Source: Alisma plantago-aquatica (lineage: Eukaryota; Streptophyta; Magnoliopsida; Alismatales; Alismataceae). Taken from it: a stretch of 64,000 nt of DNA. How positions within the stretch are numbered: the first letter of the stretch is position 1; each line of letters opens with the position of its first letter. The stretch is taken from NCBI GenBank assembly GCA_963693085.1, contig OY856412.1, positions 1,409,217,194 through 1,409,281,193 on the forward strand. The letters are read 5' to 3'. Shown here one piece after another: positions 1-10,078 of the stretch. The notes below the pieces were generated by a model. The model was not told the DNA's origin and made no database searches. It saw only the letters and a list, made by a program, of their open reading frames with translations. The translations under genes were made by a program, and so were the position numbers.

Positions 1-192
1 ATATCCATAATTGCTTAAAGATAGGTTTATTGGGCTATTTTCTTCATGCTCAGATTTTTTTTTTCAATATTTAGAAAGTATGGAACAATTTAATTCACCA
101 TTAGGGCAAAATTGAGATACATGAATTACTTTATGCATGAAAATCATGAGTGCAACTACATGGCATGCACCTAAAGGTAATGTGCATGAATT

Positions 193-235
<43 letters not shown>

Positions 236-904
236 GCAAACATATGGAAAATACCCATGCAAGTCCTATCTAAATGCTATGCACACAAAAGGAATTAAAA
301 CTGCACTTTACTTCCAATTCTTAGGTGGATTATGGAAAAATGAAGTGGAACGATCACAAGACTAGATGACTGAACCTTAGAAAGATATTATGTGTCCCTC
401 CTTACTTACCTGTGTAGTAGTTTAGAGGGTTCTCTCTCTTACATCCAATTAAGGTCTCATTACCATTTGGTTAGGTTAGGCTCAAACAACCATTTCCAGC
501 CACTTTCATGAATCATTAGGAGTACATGTGTGAAATGTTGTTTTAAAGTTTACATAATCAATCATTTTCACAGGATGTGTTCCCCAAGGTCAACCAAAGC
601 AAGCTATCCAAACACACAAAAAATTTTAAATTTCCCTTAAATTTCCCATGCACTAATCAACAAGATGACGACACTTTTACGACAACCACAGTTACACTAG
701 ATAGCACGTGGATCCTACAAAAACTAAAGATGCAAGAAACAAATAACAAGAGAACAAAAGCAAAAAATGCTAAAAACTAAAAACAATAAAAGATAGAGCT
801 GTTCCAACTACCCCCCTAAGCTTGAATTCGACTATGGCCTCATAGTCAAAAACAAACTTAAAGATTGGAACAGAGATACCCGATCACTCTTGTGGAGGTC
901 GACA
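1..904. other. Non-coding 3' interior of TRG1, no gene seen
   Basis: A-rich, low-information sequence with only short chance ORFs. It holds one TA microsatellite and a run of six C at 811-816, a weak polypurine-tract candidate on the minus strand. Nothing here resembles the LTR at 4084-5697, so I assign it to the 3' untranslated interior of TRG1 by position only. Confidence 0.5.
195..230. repeat. (TA)18 microsatellite
   Basis: An uninterrupted TA dinucleotide run of 18 units, read directly from the sequence. Confidence 0.97.
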
Positions 905-1393
905 CATCTCGATGCTATCCGGCACCCTCGCGAGTATCGACGGCTGACGATTGCTTGATCTTGAAACCCGGATTGCTGACATGTCGATACCATCGACAAA
1001 GGTCGATAGTATCGATGCTGCACCCGGATCGATGACATGGACGCCATGATCGCCGTCGATTTCTTTACGCGGATTGGTGACATGGATGGTTGATACCATC
1101 GACAGATGTCGATAGTATCGACTTGGTTTCATTGCGACACCGCCACTTTGCACTTCAACCTGTAACCGTGTCGATACCATCGACAAGACCGTCGATGGTA
1201 TCGAGTTGACTAAGACAAATCGATCTGAACTTCTCCAGAGATCTCGATGATATCGACGCCTGTGTCGATACCATCGACTGTTGTTGGGCGACCTGCCTGT
1301 AGGTATGTCGATGGTATCAACTCAGAACTAAATTTGTAGTCTTCAACCTGTACCCTTGTCGATACCATCGACTTGTGTGTCGATGGTATCGAC
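905..1393. repeat. Paired-palindrome array, TRG1 internal copy
   Basis: At least eleven copies of a 15-bp motif, GTCGATACCATCGAC or its reverse complement GTCGATGGTATCGAC, with one- or two-base variants. Starts are 983, 1002, 1089, 1108, 1170, 1191, 1243, 1264, 1307, 1358 and 1379. Each copy is itself a 6-bp palindrome around three bases. Many lie as facing pairs with 4-7 bp between, so a pair can fold into a 15-bp stem. Pairs recur every 70-110 bp, often preceded by a CAACCTGTA-like phrase. The block sits between the protease gene and the missing 3' LTR. Confidence 0.95.
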
Positions 1394-1568
1394 TCTGCCT
1401 CAGCCTGCACAATGAACAAACGGATCAAGGTATCTTCTTTACACTAAAAATTGAACGAAAATAAAGCAACCTATGATTGTTAATAAACTATCCTAATGTA
1501 CCGATGGTTGGGTTGCCTCCCAACAAGCGCCCTTATTTAACATATTAGGCTAGACGGTATGAAGCTCA

Positions 1569-2312
1569 TCATCTTTTCACCTTGGGAACTGCGCTTAGAG
1601 GATCATGTGGTAACTTTAATTCAACTCGATCTCCTCCAATTCCCAAGGACAATGTACCTCTCCCTAAGGTAGTCACGACGTCCGCCGTTGCTTGAAACGG
1701 TCTTCCTAAAAGAATTTCACAGCTTTGGAGCGGTGACATATCAATGACAACAAAATCCATCGGGAATATGAATCTATCCACTTTGACGAGAACATCCTCA
1801 CACACTCCATATGGTCTCACTAAAGACCCATCTGCCAATTCAATTGTCGCGGCTGACTTCTTTATCTCTTTTAACCCAAGTTTCTGAAATGTCACCAGAG
1901 GCATGAGATTGATGCTGGCGCCTGAATCACATTGCACTTTAGGAAAATGTCGACCACCTATTGAGCAAGGAATGTAGAAGCCCCCTGGGTCTTTTCTCTT
2001 GTTTGGTGAACTCCCGTGAATCATAGAGCTCACCGTCTCATTCATCCTACAAATATCACTATCTTTTATCTGCCTCTTCTTATTCATGATTTCCTTGATG
2101 AACCTCCCATAGGCGGGCACCTTCTCGATCATCTCCAGTAATGGAATATTGATGTGGAGTTTTCGAAATATTTCCAAGAATTTCCTAAAATGACGATGCT
2201 CTTTCTTTGACTTAGGATTGTCCAGTTTTGAAACATCTGCTGCATCAACACGCCTGTGGGGTGACACATATGAGCTTTTCGGGGTTAACTCCCCTAAGCT
2301 TGCTTCAATCAC
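1569..2312 (-). pseudogene. TRG1 retropepsin-like aspartic protease (C-terminal part of gag-pro)
   Basis: A 247-codon open frame. Residues about 41-90 match the conserved helical stretch (LHINIPLLEMIEKVPAYGRF) found before the protease in plant gag-pro elements. The active site is DSGAS at about residues 129-133, followed by INLMP, and the second family motif ILLGRPF lies near residue 205. Retropepsins cleave the Gag polyprotein during particle maturation in the cytoplasm; that is family knowledge. It is in the same frame as the two upstream gag segments, separated by one TAG at 2361-2363, so the methionine at 2312 is simply the first after that stop and not a real start. The catalytic motif is intact. 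Confidence 0.85.
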
Positions 2313-2360
2313 TCCCTCTGACGTGGGCTTTGGCGAGACATCGTCAATAGTAACAACTTG

Positions 2361-2900
2361 CTATGGTTCCTCTCTCGCATTCGATGTCTCCACACGTGCA
2401 CAAACAACCTTCAATTGTTCTTTTTCTCTAGATGGAGATACAATATTCATAACTCGCTGTGATTTTCTGAAGAAAGGGTTTCCGCCCGACAGTCCATAGT
2501 AAATGCGTGGATACGGTATTGCCAGTGTTGCATGCATATTAAAAGTCATTTTTCTTTCTTCTTTAGCTTCTTGCACCTGAGATTTCTCCTCATTGCTTAC
2601 CACAGAAATATACTTGACCTGATGGTGTGTTTGGGCCACGTTTGCATTCTCGGCCGGTTTCTGTTGATTGGCGTGCTTGATGGCCGCCACTTCATTAGAA
2701 ATATATGCCACAGTGGTTTCTAATGCCCACATTTGTGCTCCATGGCTTTGCAGCGTCTGTCCAAACTTGGTAAGAATATCACCTTGAGACTGTAATTGCT
2801 TACCAAACATGGCCATCATTTCCTGATTCTGCTGAACCATTTGACTTAGTAGTTCAGTGTTCTTGTCCTCCACTCTCGGTTGTAGCTTGGCATCTGGATC
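2361..2900 (-). pseudogene. TRG1 Gag C-terminal segment
   Basis: This continues the gag frame after the TAG at 2901-2903 and ends at the TAG at 2361-2363. It is rich in Gln and Glu with a likely coiled-coil stretch (ELLSQMVQQNQEMMAMFGKQ), then a basic, low-complexity tail. No CCHC zinc knuckle is visible. Together with its neighbours it forms one 776-codon reading frame from 3896 to 1569 with only two internal stops. Confidence 0.7.
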
Positions 2901-3896
2901 CTACAGAAAATTATTTGGATCCTTCCATGAGAACTTTTTATCTCTTCTCCATGCATAGTCATTGTTTCTGTAGCCCTGTTGTTGCATGAATTTGACTTGG
3001 GCTTCCTCTTCCTCAGATGCATCATCCTTAGCTAGCAGCTTCTTGGCTAGCAGATCTAACTTGTCGTTCAGCTCCTTAATTACTTTGGATTCACCTGCAA
3101 CTCTGACCTGCACCACAATGCCTCTTTCACCCCATGACTGTTTCCTAGCCATGTTCTTTAATATCTCCCAACATCTGGTGTCTGTATTATTCAGAAAGAA
3201 TCCTGACCCAGCTGAATCAAGGTTTCTCCTATCGTGCTCAGAGAGAGCAAAATAGAAGATCTTTACCTGTGTCTCCTTATCCAGCCCATGATGCGGGCAC
3301 CTCCTCAGCATAACTTGAAATCTCTCCCAGGTCTCAGAATATGTCTCACCAGCCTGTTGGGTAAAGTTATGAATCTTCCGGATCATGTCGTTAGTCTTCT
3401 CAGGAGGGAAGAACCTCTCAAAGAAGACCTCCACCATATGGTCCCACGATTCCACGAACTCATCGTCTAGATTGTGTAGCCATTCTCGTGCAATTCCCGC
3501 TAGCGAGCTCGGAAAGAGCTTCAAATAGAGTGCAGTCTGCGGAAATCGGTCAATTTTCACCATATCGCAGTTCTCCACGAATTGACTAAGGTGCGCAACA
3601 GGATCCTCATTTTTCAAACCATGAAAAGCATTGGACTTAACCAAATTAATCAACACTGGATCGATCTTATATGTCGGTATGTTGATCGCCTGCTTCTTTA
3701 TAGGCCCCTTTGAAGCTGATGAGGAAGAAGCTTTGATCTTCTCCCATATAGTCTGTGGCTCGGCCATCTCTTCTGCTTCAGATTCGTAATCTACCTCTTC
3801 TGGTTGCTCTTGCTTGTGATAATCCTCGTCCTTAGGTCCCGGCAACGGAACCTCAGGTGCGCGACCTGCGTAGTCAGTACTACGTGTCTGCACCAT
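2901..3896 (-). pseudogene. gag: TRG1 Gag N-terminal and core domain
   Basis: A 331-codon frame starting at the first ATG after the PBS (MVQTRS). An acidic N-terminus (residues 20-50) is followed by the retrotransposon gag core at about residues 85-220, with the signatures AREWLHNL, ESWDHMVEVFFERFFPP and ETYSETWERFQVMLRRCPHHG. Gag proteins assemble virus-like particles and package RNA. The frame ends at a TAG but is in phase with the segment after it, so this is probably a nonsense change in a longer gag-pro gene. Identification of the gag core is firm. Confidence 0.9.
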
Positions 3897-4058
3897 GCCC
3901 AGTACCTGAAATGAGAAAATTCGAGTTCAATACAGTGCTATGACGAGTATAAAAATTATCAAACAATTTAAAAATATTTGAAGTTGTCTCAATCTAAATA
4001 AAAAAAAATTGGCCTAGAGTGGCCGATCGTAGCACTCAAAGTGCCAACAATTCGCCGT

Positions 4059-4077
4059 ATCCCCGGCAACGGCGCCA
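4059..4077 (-). other. Primer-binding site, tRNA-Asp type (TRG1)
   Basis: On the minus strand this reads TGGCGCCGTTGCCGGGGAT. It complements the 3' end of plant tRNA-Asp including CCA over 19 bases (tRNA sequence from memory). It starts six bases after the proposed LTR end, which fixes the element as minus-strand. Confidence 0.92.
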
Positions 4078-4083
4078 AAAACT

Positions 4084-5697
4084 TGACGTGTATTTTACTA
4101 CGCGCTAAAAACGCAAGTATACGCGTCGAGTAGTACAGGCCTTGTGAGGCCCGAGTCGAACATAGGGATACTAGGAATTGTCAGAGACTCCTACTAACTA
4201 TTTGCGATCAGCTAAGCCGAATAACAAATTTGGGTTGTTGAATAAAATTAAAAGAAAATATAAATAAAACAAAGCAAACAATCGATTAAAGGTTAATTTA
4301 ATCAATTCAAAAGGATATCTTTAGGATTGCGGTTTCACCGCGGGTATTCATTGTATTAGATTTTATATAATGCCTCAATCTTCTCTCTCAATCCGGGTAG
4401 TGGCTTGAAAACAGAATTACCCACTGTCGTGGTGCAATTCACTACTTAGGTTTAGGTTGATTCCACCGTCGTAGTAATATATTCCCTAAACTAAGTGCAT
4501 TACGAACGATCTCTCAGTTTCCACCATTAATTTTACACCTCCTTTGTCAAGGGATTTATCGATTAATGTAGGTTTCGTCTCTTTTCAACCATTAATCCTT
4601 CTATCGAAGTGATTAAGGGCATTAGGTTATTATTATGGTGATCAAGCATAACAATATATGGAGAAAACGAAACTATACCACAGATTTAAGAGAGAAAATA
4701 TGAATTATTAATATAAAACTATCATACAATGCATTCCTGGGCTACTCCTGGTCCTAAAGATGGAGGGGATTAGCCCCGCATTTTCATCTCACACAAGTAC
4801 ATGGTAGAAATAGGGGAAATCATATGAAAAATGTGAATTGAATGGGAAAACCCCTAAACGGAGAAGAACTGATTGATCCTTTGCGTAGAACACGTGCTTT
4901 CCCGCCTCTCGGTGGTGAAATCCATCTTCGGCAACATCTGAATCGACAGGTATGAACTTCTGGCCTCCGTTCTCCTTTCTCGCTCCTCGGCACTTGTGCA
5001 AAAGCTAAAATCCGATCCTCCTCTGTCTGGGCGGCCGTCATTAGGTATAAGTCACTAATTAGGTCATTAATTAACTCCAGCCGTCCGATTGAAATCAATC
5101 TGAATCCAACGCATATATGACGGCGTCGATACCATCGACGCGAGTCGATGGTATCGACACGCTACTGTAGCGGCTGGCTGCAAATCCTTCCTTTATCGCG
5201 CCCTTCATCATCTCGATACCATCGACTCGGGTCGATGGTATCGACTTCCTTTTTGGCGTCGGTTCTGTCGTTTTGCGACGCTGTAGCCTCCATGTGTCGA
5301 TGGTATCGACTTCCGTCGATACTATCGACTGCTTCTTTGCCAGCAACCTGAAGGTGTCTCGATACCATTGACATCAGCGTCGATGGTATCGACTCTTTGC
5401 TGCTCCTTTTGGTTGGCAACCTGCGGTCTTGTCGATGGTATCGACTTCCGTAGATGGTATCGACGGAAGCAAATACTTGTTTTTCCTGAAATTCAAAGAC
5501 AAGATCAAATAGATCCACACAAATAATATTAATGTGATAATGAATGCTCAAAATGATGAAACTAAGGGGATTTGACATAAAATGATGGCAAAGACCAAAA
5601 TGGATGAATTATGTGATATTAACCATAGAAATGACTAATTAAAGCATAAACCACATATAAAACAGGTCTATAAATGCGACTCAAAATCATCGCATCA
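4084..5697 (-). repeat. TRG1 5' LTR (1,614 bp)
   Basis: On the minus strand it begins TGATGCGATGATTTTGAGTC and ends ACACGTCA, giving TG...CA termini next to the PBS. No second copy is in the window, so the ends rest on the termini, PBS spacing and the switch to chromovirus sequence at 5698. The palindrome array at 5125-5464 lies inside it. Short ORFs across it are incidental. Confidence 0.8.
5125..5464. repeat. Paired-palindrome array, LTR copy
   Basis: Ten copies of the 15-bp motif seen at 905-1393. The clearest are 5125-5139 facing 5144-5158 (4-bp loop GCGA), 5213-5226 facing 5231-5245, 5296-5310 with 5315-5329, 5357-5372 with 5379-5393, and two same-direction copies at 5431-5445 and 5450-5464. 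It lies near the LTR start on the minus strand, where a U3 promoter region is expected. Confidence 0.95.
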
Positions 5698-6340
5698 TTA
5701 ACCACCATAGACTTTATCGGGATGCAAGTAGTTCTATAGGGAGGTTGTGTTGGTCACCACTTCATTAAGATGATGTTGGTGAAGGAGGCCTCACGAAGGT
5801 CAGAAAAGAACCAAAATGTGTGCAGATGAAGTCGCTTTGATCGTGCAATGGCTGAGAGAGAGCTCAAGGGTGACATGAGTCACGCATTGATGCAAAGTAG
5901 ACTGACATGCAGTTCACTGTGGGAGAATATAATGTGAAAATCTGACCCCTATGAGCTACAGTTGACAAAGCTGAGTCCCCGATATATGGGTCCATTTGAG
6001 ATGGATTGGTGGATATGGTTGTGTTTAGCCTTGCCCCTCAGGATAACATGATGTGTAATGGGTTCCATGAGTCCGATCTAGAGCACTATGTGAGGTACCT
6101 AAGCCATGTGCTGAGCCCTAAACCTATTCATCTTTTGAGAGGTTGAAATGTCCTGAGTCACCTATGAGGGTATGATATACCAAGGTGAGAAAGAACTCAG
6201 ATGGAAGAATATGAGATGATGAAGGTTCTTGGGAAGCACCATGGAAATGGTGAAGCCACATGGGAGCCCTGATGGACATAAGAAAGACTTATCTTGTCTG
6301 CTTGTTTGCTTGATTGAATTTTGAGGACAAAATTCCTATA
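5698..6340 (+). pseudogene. Chromovirus polyprotein 3' end: integrase tail and chromodomain remnant
   Basis: In shifting plus-strand frames the sequence shows LSPRYMGPFEMD, then a patch corresponding to the usual VFHVSxLRxYVxDPSHVL block of Ty3 integrase C-termini, then a charged tail ending where the chromovirus chromodomain normally lies. It ends just before the polypurine tract and LTR at 6353. Stops and frameshifts are many, so it is dead. The rest of this polyprotein is cut off by TRG1 at 5697. Confidence 0.75.
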
Positions 6341-6352
6341 AGAGGGGAAGGA
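6341..6352 (+). other. Polypurine tract
   Basis: AGAGGGGAAGGA lies directly before the LTR start TGTTACAACCCC. It follows the phrase TTTTGAGGACAAAATTCCTAT, which recurs beside every Tekay-like PPT in this window (13411 reversed, 62764, 63049). Confidence 0.85.
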
Positions 6353-7301
6353 TGTTACAACCCCAATTTTGGGTTCATTTGCTGAGAAATGTAATTTCTC
6401 ATATTAAATATATTTAGACAAATAATGATACAACTTTTATTGAATAAATGGATTTCATTTATAATAGCCTTGATGATTGCTTTATTGGCTATTGGGCCCA
6501 ATAATAAGGAATTCCAATTAATTAATGAATAATTGAGAATTTGAGAAAAGAAAGATGTGGAAACCTCTAGAAGGCAAAAGGATATAATCCAAGGATGGAT
6601 TTCGTGCCTCTTGAGTTCCTTGGATTCCAAGGAGTCCAAGCTTTCATAAAGAATACAATAAGAAAAGAAAAGATCAAATGAGTAGTTCCTTGTTAATAAA
6701 GAAATTGAAAACATTGATGAAATGTGGAAAATAAGTGAAAATAGGTATAATTGAGTTATCCTTGGTGGAATTTCGTATCCCAAGGATTGCTAATGTTAAA
6801 AGGAATACCAATGAGGAAAATAAAAGAGAAATAAAGAGAAATCATCAAAAAGGGATATTTTAATAAGAAATCAACATAATAATGAGAAATAATGCATATA
6901 GATGCCTCTAGAAGGATAATAAGTATCCTTATGAAGTATTTTGAAATAATAAGTTTCTTAGGATCCAAGGAGCCCCAATGAAGAAAGAGGAAAGAGAAAA
7001 TACTAATAAAGCAAAATAAGAGAGTAATATAATACATTATTACTAATTTTTGGTGGCATGGAAAAAGGAAAAGTATTTTCTATTAAAAAGGAAAACTTAA
7101 TTTCATGCCAATACATAAAAGGCAAGTACAAGGAAGATAAAGGAGGTAATTTTCGAAATCCTAATAATTAAAGAAAAAGGAATATCAAAGGGATGAGGGA
7201 GAGAGAGAAGATTTGCTTCTTAATTAAGGGAAGTTGTTTCCTATTAGGAAAGGGACTTGTTCCCTCTTATATGAACGTCTTGGGGCTTGGGTGCCCTCCC
7301 C

Positions 7302-7309
7302 TATATAAG
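7302..7309 (+). promoter_or_regulatory. TATA box of the LTR promoter
   Basis: TATATAAG lies inside CCCTATATAAGGGGTAG, about 950 bp into the LTR. Tek-A LTRs have TATAAAAG at the equivalent place. Confidence 0.65.
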
Positions 7310-8994
7310 GGGTAGAGCCCAGGGACAAGTTCCAGGAGGTTCCAAATATTCCTATCTTCTTCTTCTCCTTCTTTGTAAATAAACCCTAAGGGAGAGGAGT
7401 AGTGCGTCTATGAGCAACGAGGAATGAGTAGATGAGTACGAGGGAAGCACAATGCTCCCACGACATCTCACGAAGACTCAACCATCTTCCCTGAGCTTTG
7501 GTTCTTGCGCGACAGCCGCAGGAGAGCAGCGTATCGTCCGTGTGTTGTAGAGCTAAGGAGCTTGAACCAACCGACTTGACCGCAACCCAGCAGCACCCTC
7601 GTGTGCGCAAAAGGCACGAAGGAGGCATGGGAAGCCACTCTGGTGGTCGTTGGGGTCCGAGGGAGGGAGGAGCAACCCTGCGATCGGAGGCTAGGGCGGC
7701 TGCAGGACGCCATTCCAAGGAAGAAGGCGACGAGGTCCTTTGGACAGTTATGCCCTTCCATGGGCTATAGCAATGGTTAACCTAACTGGGGGTATTTTGG
7801 ACCTTTCGAAATGTTTCCAACGAAAGTAACGTTGCATGCAATGGGCTACATGGCGCCTCCCTATTGGCCAAAGTAAGATTTTATTACAAAAATCATATCT
7901 ATTTAACCGTAGCTCAGATGGATGCGTATTATAGATGAATATTGCTCAGAAAAATGAGGGGAATCTAATAAAATAAAATTGAAGCCTGATTCTGATTGCA
8001 ATTCAAAAAGTATATAAAGATGTTATCTGTAATAGTTTAATCAATGAAAAACCCTAACCTTTGATGATTAATGAATTAGAAAGGGTTAAATGAGTGTTTA
8101 AAGTTGATATTAACCTGTTAATGATGAAAAGGAACATTAAGTTTGAAAAAGAAGAACTTTGCATATAATTAGTTTAATTTAGAGTTTATGTGCCTAAATA
8201 GGCTTTACTGGGCCTTGAAACCCTAATGTTGGTAATTAGGACTACTAATTGCTTTAATTATTTGATTTCATGTATAGAACTGAGTTTTATGGTTATAAGC
8301 TATTTTGAGCATTAAAGTTCAGAATTTGTAGATAAATACCTGAAATGTAGTAATTAGGGTTTTCTCATGAATAAAAGGTGGAATTCATGGAAAATCGAGT
8401 TCATATGTGATTTGGACCATAATGAACTATGAATTGATGATAAATGTGTATAATGATCTTGTCATGGATTATAAGGATAAAAATAGTCACTTTAATATAA
8501 AAGAGGCTTAATGAGCTTAATTAATGGTTAATTATGCCTTTAATCCGGAACTGAGGATTAGATGTGGAAATAATTAGGGTTTGTGATCAATTGTGTTAAA
8601 TTAGGGTTTAAAATAGTAAAAGATGAAGGGAAACCATAATTGCAATGGAAACCCTAAAAGTGGACTAGAAACCCTAGGAAGAGAGCTAGACTTAATAGAT
8701 CTTAATGACATGAGTAATAAAAGCAAATTGTATAATTGTTTCAAGATCTTATTGAGTGCTTTCTTGCCTATTGATTGATTGGATTATTTCTATCTCACAT
8801 CAACTTGACAGGTATGTGGTTACACTTATGATTATCCCACAATAGTTTTCCGAGGATTTTATAGATGTTTACATCGTGGCTTGAATTAATTGTTGGATGA
8901 ATTTAATTCTTTCAAATTATAATGTGAATATGACTATCACATAAGAGATGTACGTACTAGATCAGATCCTAGTCCCCTATGTAGCCTAATGGAT

Positions 8995-9190
8995 TGACCT
9001 AGTACATGGCTACCAATGGGGTAGGCCCATCAGGTCATTGAATGACTTAGTACATGGCTACCAATGGGGTAGGACCATCAAGTCATCATGAGTCAGGGAT
9101 TGGGCTACCTTTGGGTAGGGCGATGCGACTCCATAACCCTAGGTATTGGCTACCTGTGTGGTAGGGCCATGGGGGTAAGGATCTACCATA
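8995..9190 (+). repeat. Short tandem units with GGCTACC/GGGTAGG stems in U5
   Basis: Four imperfect units each contain GGCTACC a few bases before GGTAGG. Two of about 50 bp are near-identical (GTACATGGCTACCAATGGGG). Each can form a small stem-loop. The Tek-A LTRs have a related GGCACTAC/GTAGCCC pattern at the equivalent place. Confidence 0.7.
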
Positions 9191-9675
9191 CAAGATAGGT
9201 CGTATCAATGTCCACTACAGGGATTGCACAGAGATAGGGGATAGGCAAGGATTGAGTAGTATTGCGTAAAATGTAATTTTGGATGTTAAATGATATTTGG
9301 ATGACTACATTGTTATTATAGTCGCACGATTGTTGTTTCCCCCACATACCAGCTTCTTGCTGATCGAAATTTTGTTTGTCGACATTTTAGGTACAAGTGA
9401 AAAGAAAAAATAGTAAAGTGGCATATGTGGAATTAAACGAGGATTAACGTGCACAGGAGGATTAGTTAGATTAGTGTCTTCATGGATAAAAGTTTAGAAA
9501 TCCCAGTTTTTAAAAGGTAAGCAAAGTTTTATTTTATACCAGTTTTCAGTTTAATTGGTAAAGTTTATTAATTGTTATTGATTGTTTGTCGAACCTTTGA
9601 TCCGGGTTATTGGTTAACGGCTCTGACCTTTCGGTCTCCCTTAGTTGGGGGTCACCGGGAGGCGGGGTCGTTACA

Positions 9676-10073
9676 TGTTTATTCCTTAAAACTTATTTTT
9701 ATATTGGTTATCTTGAGAAAAAGAAAAAGGGATAGTTCATTCATATATTTGACATTTTGAACATACATAAAAATGATTGACTAGGTAAAGGTCACAAGTC
9801 ACATAAAAAATGAAAAAGAAGATGGAAACAAGACAGATGCAAATAAAAGATGGAGAAGAAGAAGAAAGAAGTGTTTGAAGATGAGAAAGAAAAATGTTAG
9901 AGTTGAGGAGGTGGACATAATGTACCACCCACCCTGCACCCCCAACTTCAAAAAAATTTCCATCCTTAGGAAGAGAGAAGATAGAGATGGAGGGGATTTG
10001 ATATGGAGAGAAATGGAGGTGGAGATAGAGGGGTTGGACAATTCTTGTTCATCTAAGAGCACACAATAAAACC
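9676..10073. other. Unassigned spacer between two elements
   Basis: Purine-rich sequence (AAAGAAAAAGGG, GAAGAAGAAAGAAG) with no homology I can recognise. The open frames on both strands are low-complexity. It is the left part of the site Tek-A entered. Confidence 0.5.
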
Positions 10074-10078
10074 TTAAG
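10074..10078. repeat. Target-site duplication TTAAG, left (Tek-A)
   Basis: TTAAG directly precedes the left terminus TGTTACAACCCC and is repeated exactly at 21087-21091 after the right terminus. Confidence 0.92.

Larger units (their letters stand above)
1..4077 (-). mobile_element. TRG1, internal region of a TR-GAG-like non-autonomous Ty3 retrotransposon
   Basis: This is the interior of a minus-strand LTR element. Reading leftwards from the LTR it has a tRNA-Asp primer-binding site, gag, protease, then non-coding DNA holding a palindrome array. No reverse transcriptase, RNase H or integrase is visible between the protease stop at 1569 and the window edge. The motif GTTGGGTTGCCTCCCAACAAG just beyond the protease stop (1508-1528) is common in plant gag-protease-only elements, from memory. 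Such elements would need pol supplied by an autonomous relative; that is family knowledge, not seen here. The 3' LTR is not found, so the true left end is probably outside the window. Confidence 0.75.
6353..9675 (+). repeat. Tekay/Del-like 3' LTR (3,323 bp)
   Basis: It begins TGTTACAACCCCAATTTTGG and ends GGGGTCGTTACA. It is homologous throughout to the two LTRs of Tek-A on the opposite strand. A TATA motif at 7302-7309 divides about 950 bp of U3 from a long R-U5. The GC-rich block at about 7390-7770 carries short ORFs on both strands that I regard as chance. There is no PBS after 9675, so this is a 3' LTR; its 5' partner is not in the window. Confidence 0.88.

Noticed and set aside
809..820. 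Polypurine tract and 3' LTR start of TRG1 near 810
   Set aside because: A C-run is present, but the sequence to its left has no similarity to the TRG1 5' LTR, so a 3' LTR there is not supported.
983..1393. CRISPR-like regularly spaced repeats
   Set aside because: Repeats alternate orientation, spacing is irregular, and the context is a plant retrotransposon.
7386..7770. Overlapping ORFs on both strands in a GC-rich part of the Tekay-like LTR
   Set aside because: They lie wholly within an LTR, overlap on opposite strands, have no family motif, and the homologous positions of the Tek-A LTRs do not keep the frames.
9799..10069. Possible small gene on either strand between elements
   Set aside because: Low-complexity purine/pyrimidine sequence read in two directions; no domain, no splice or promoter evidence.
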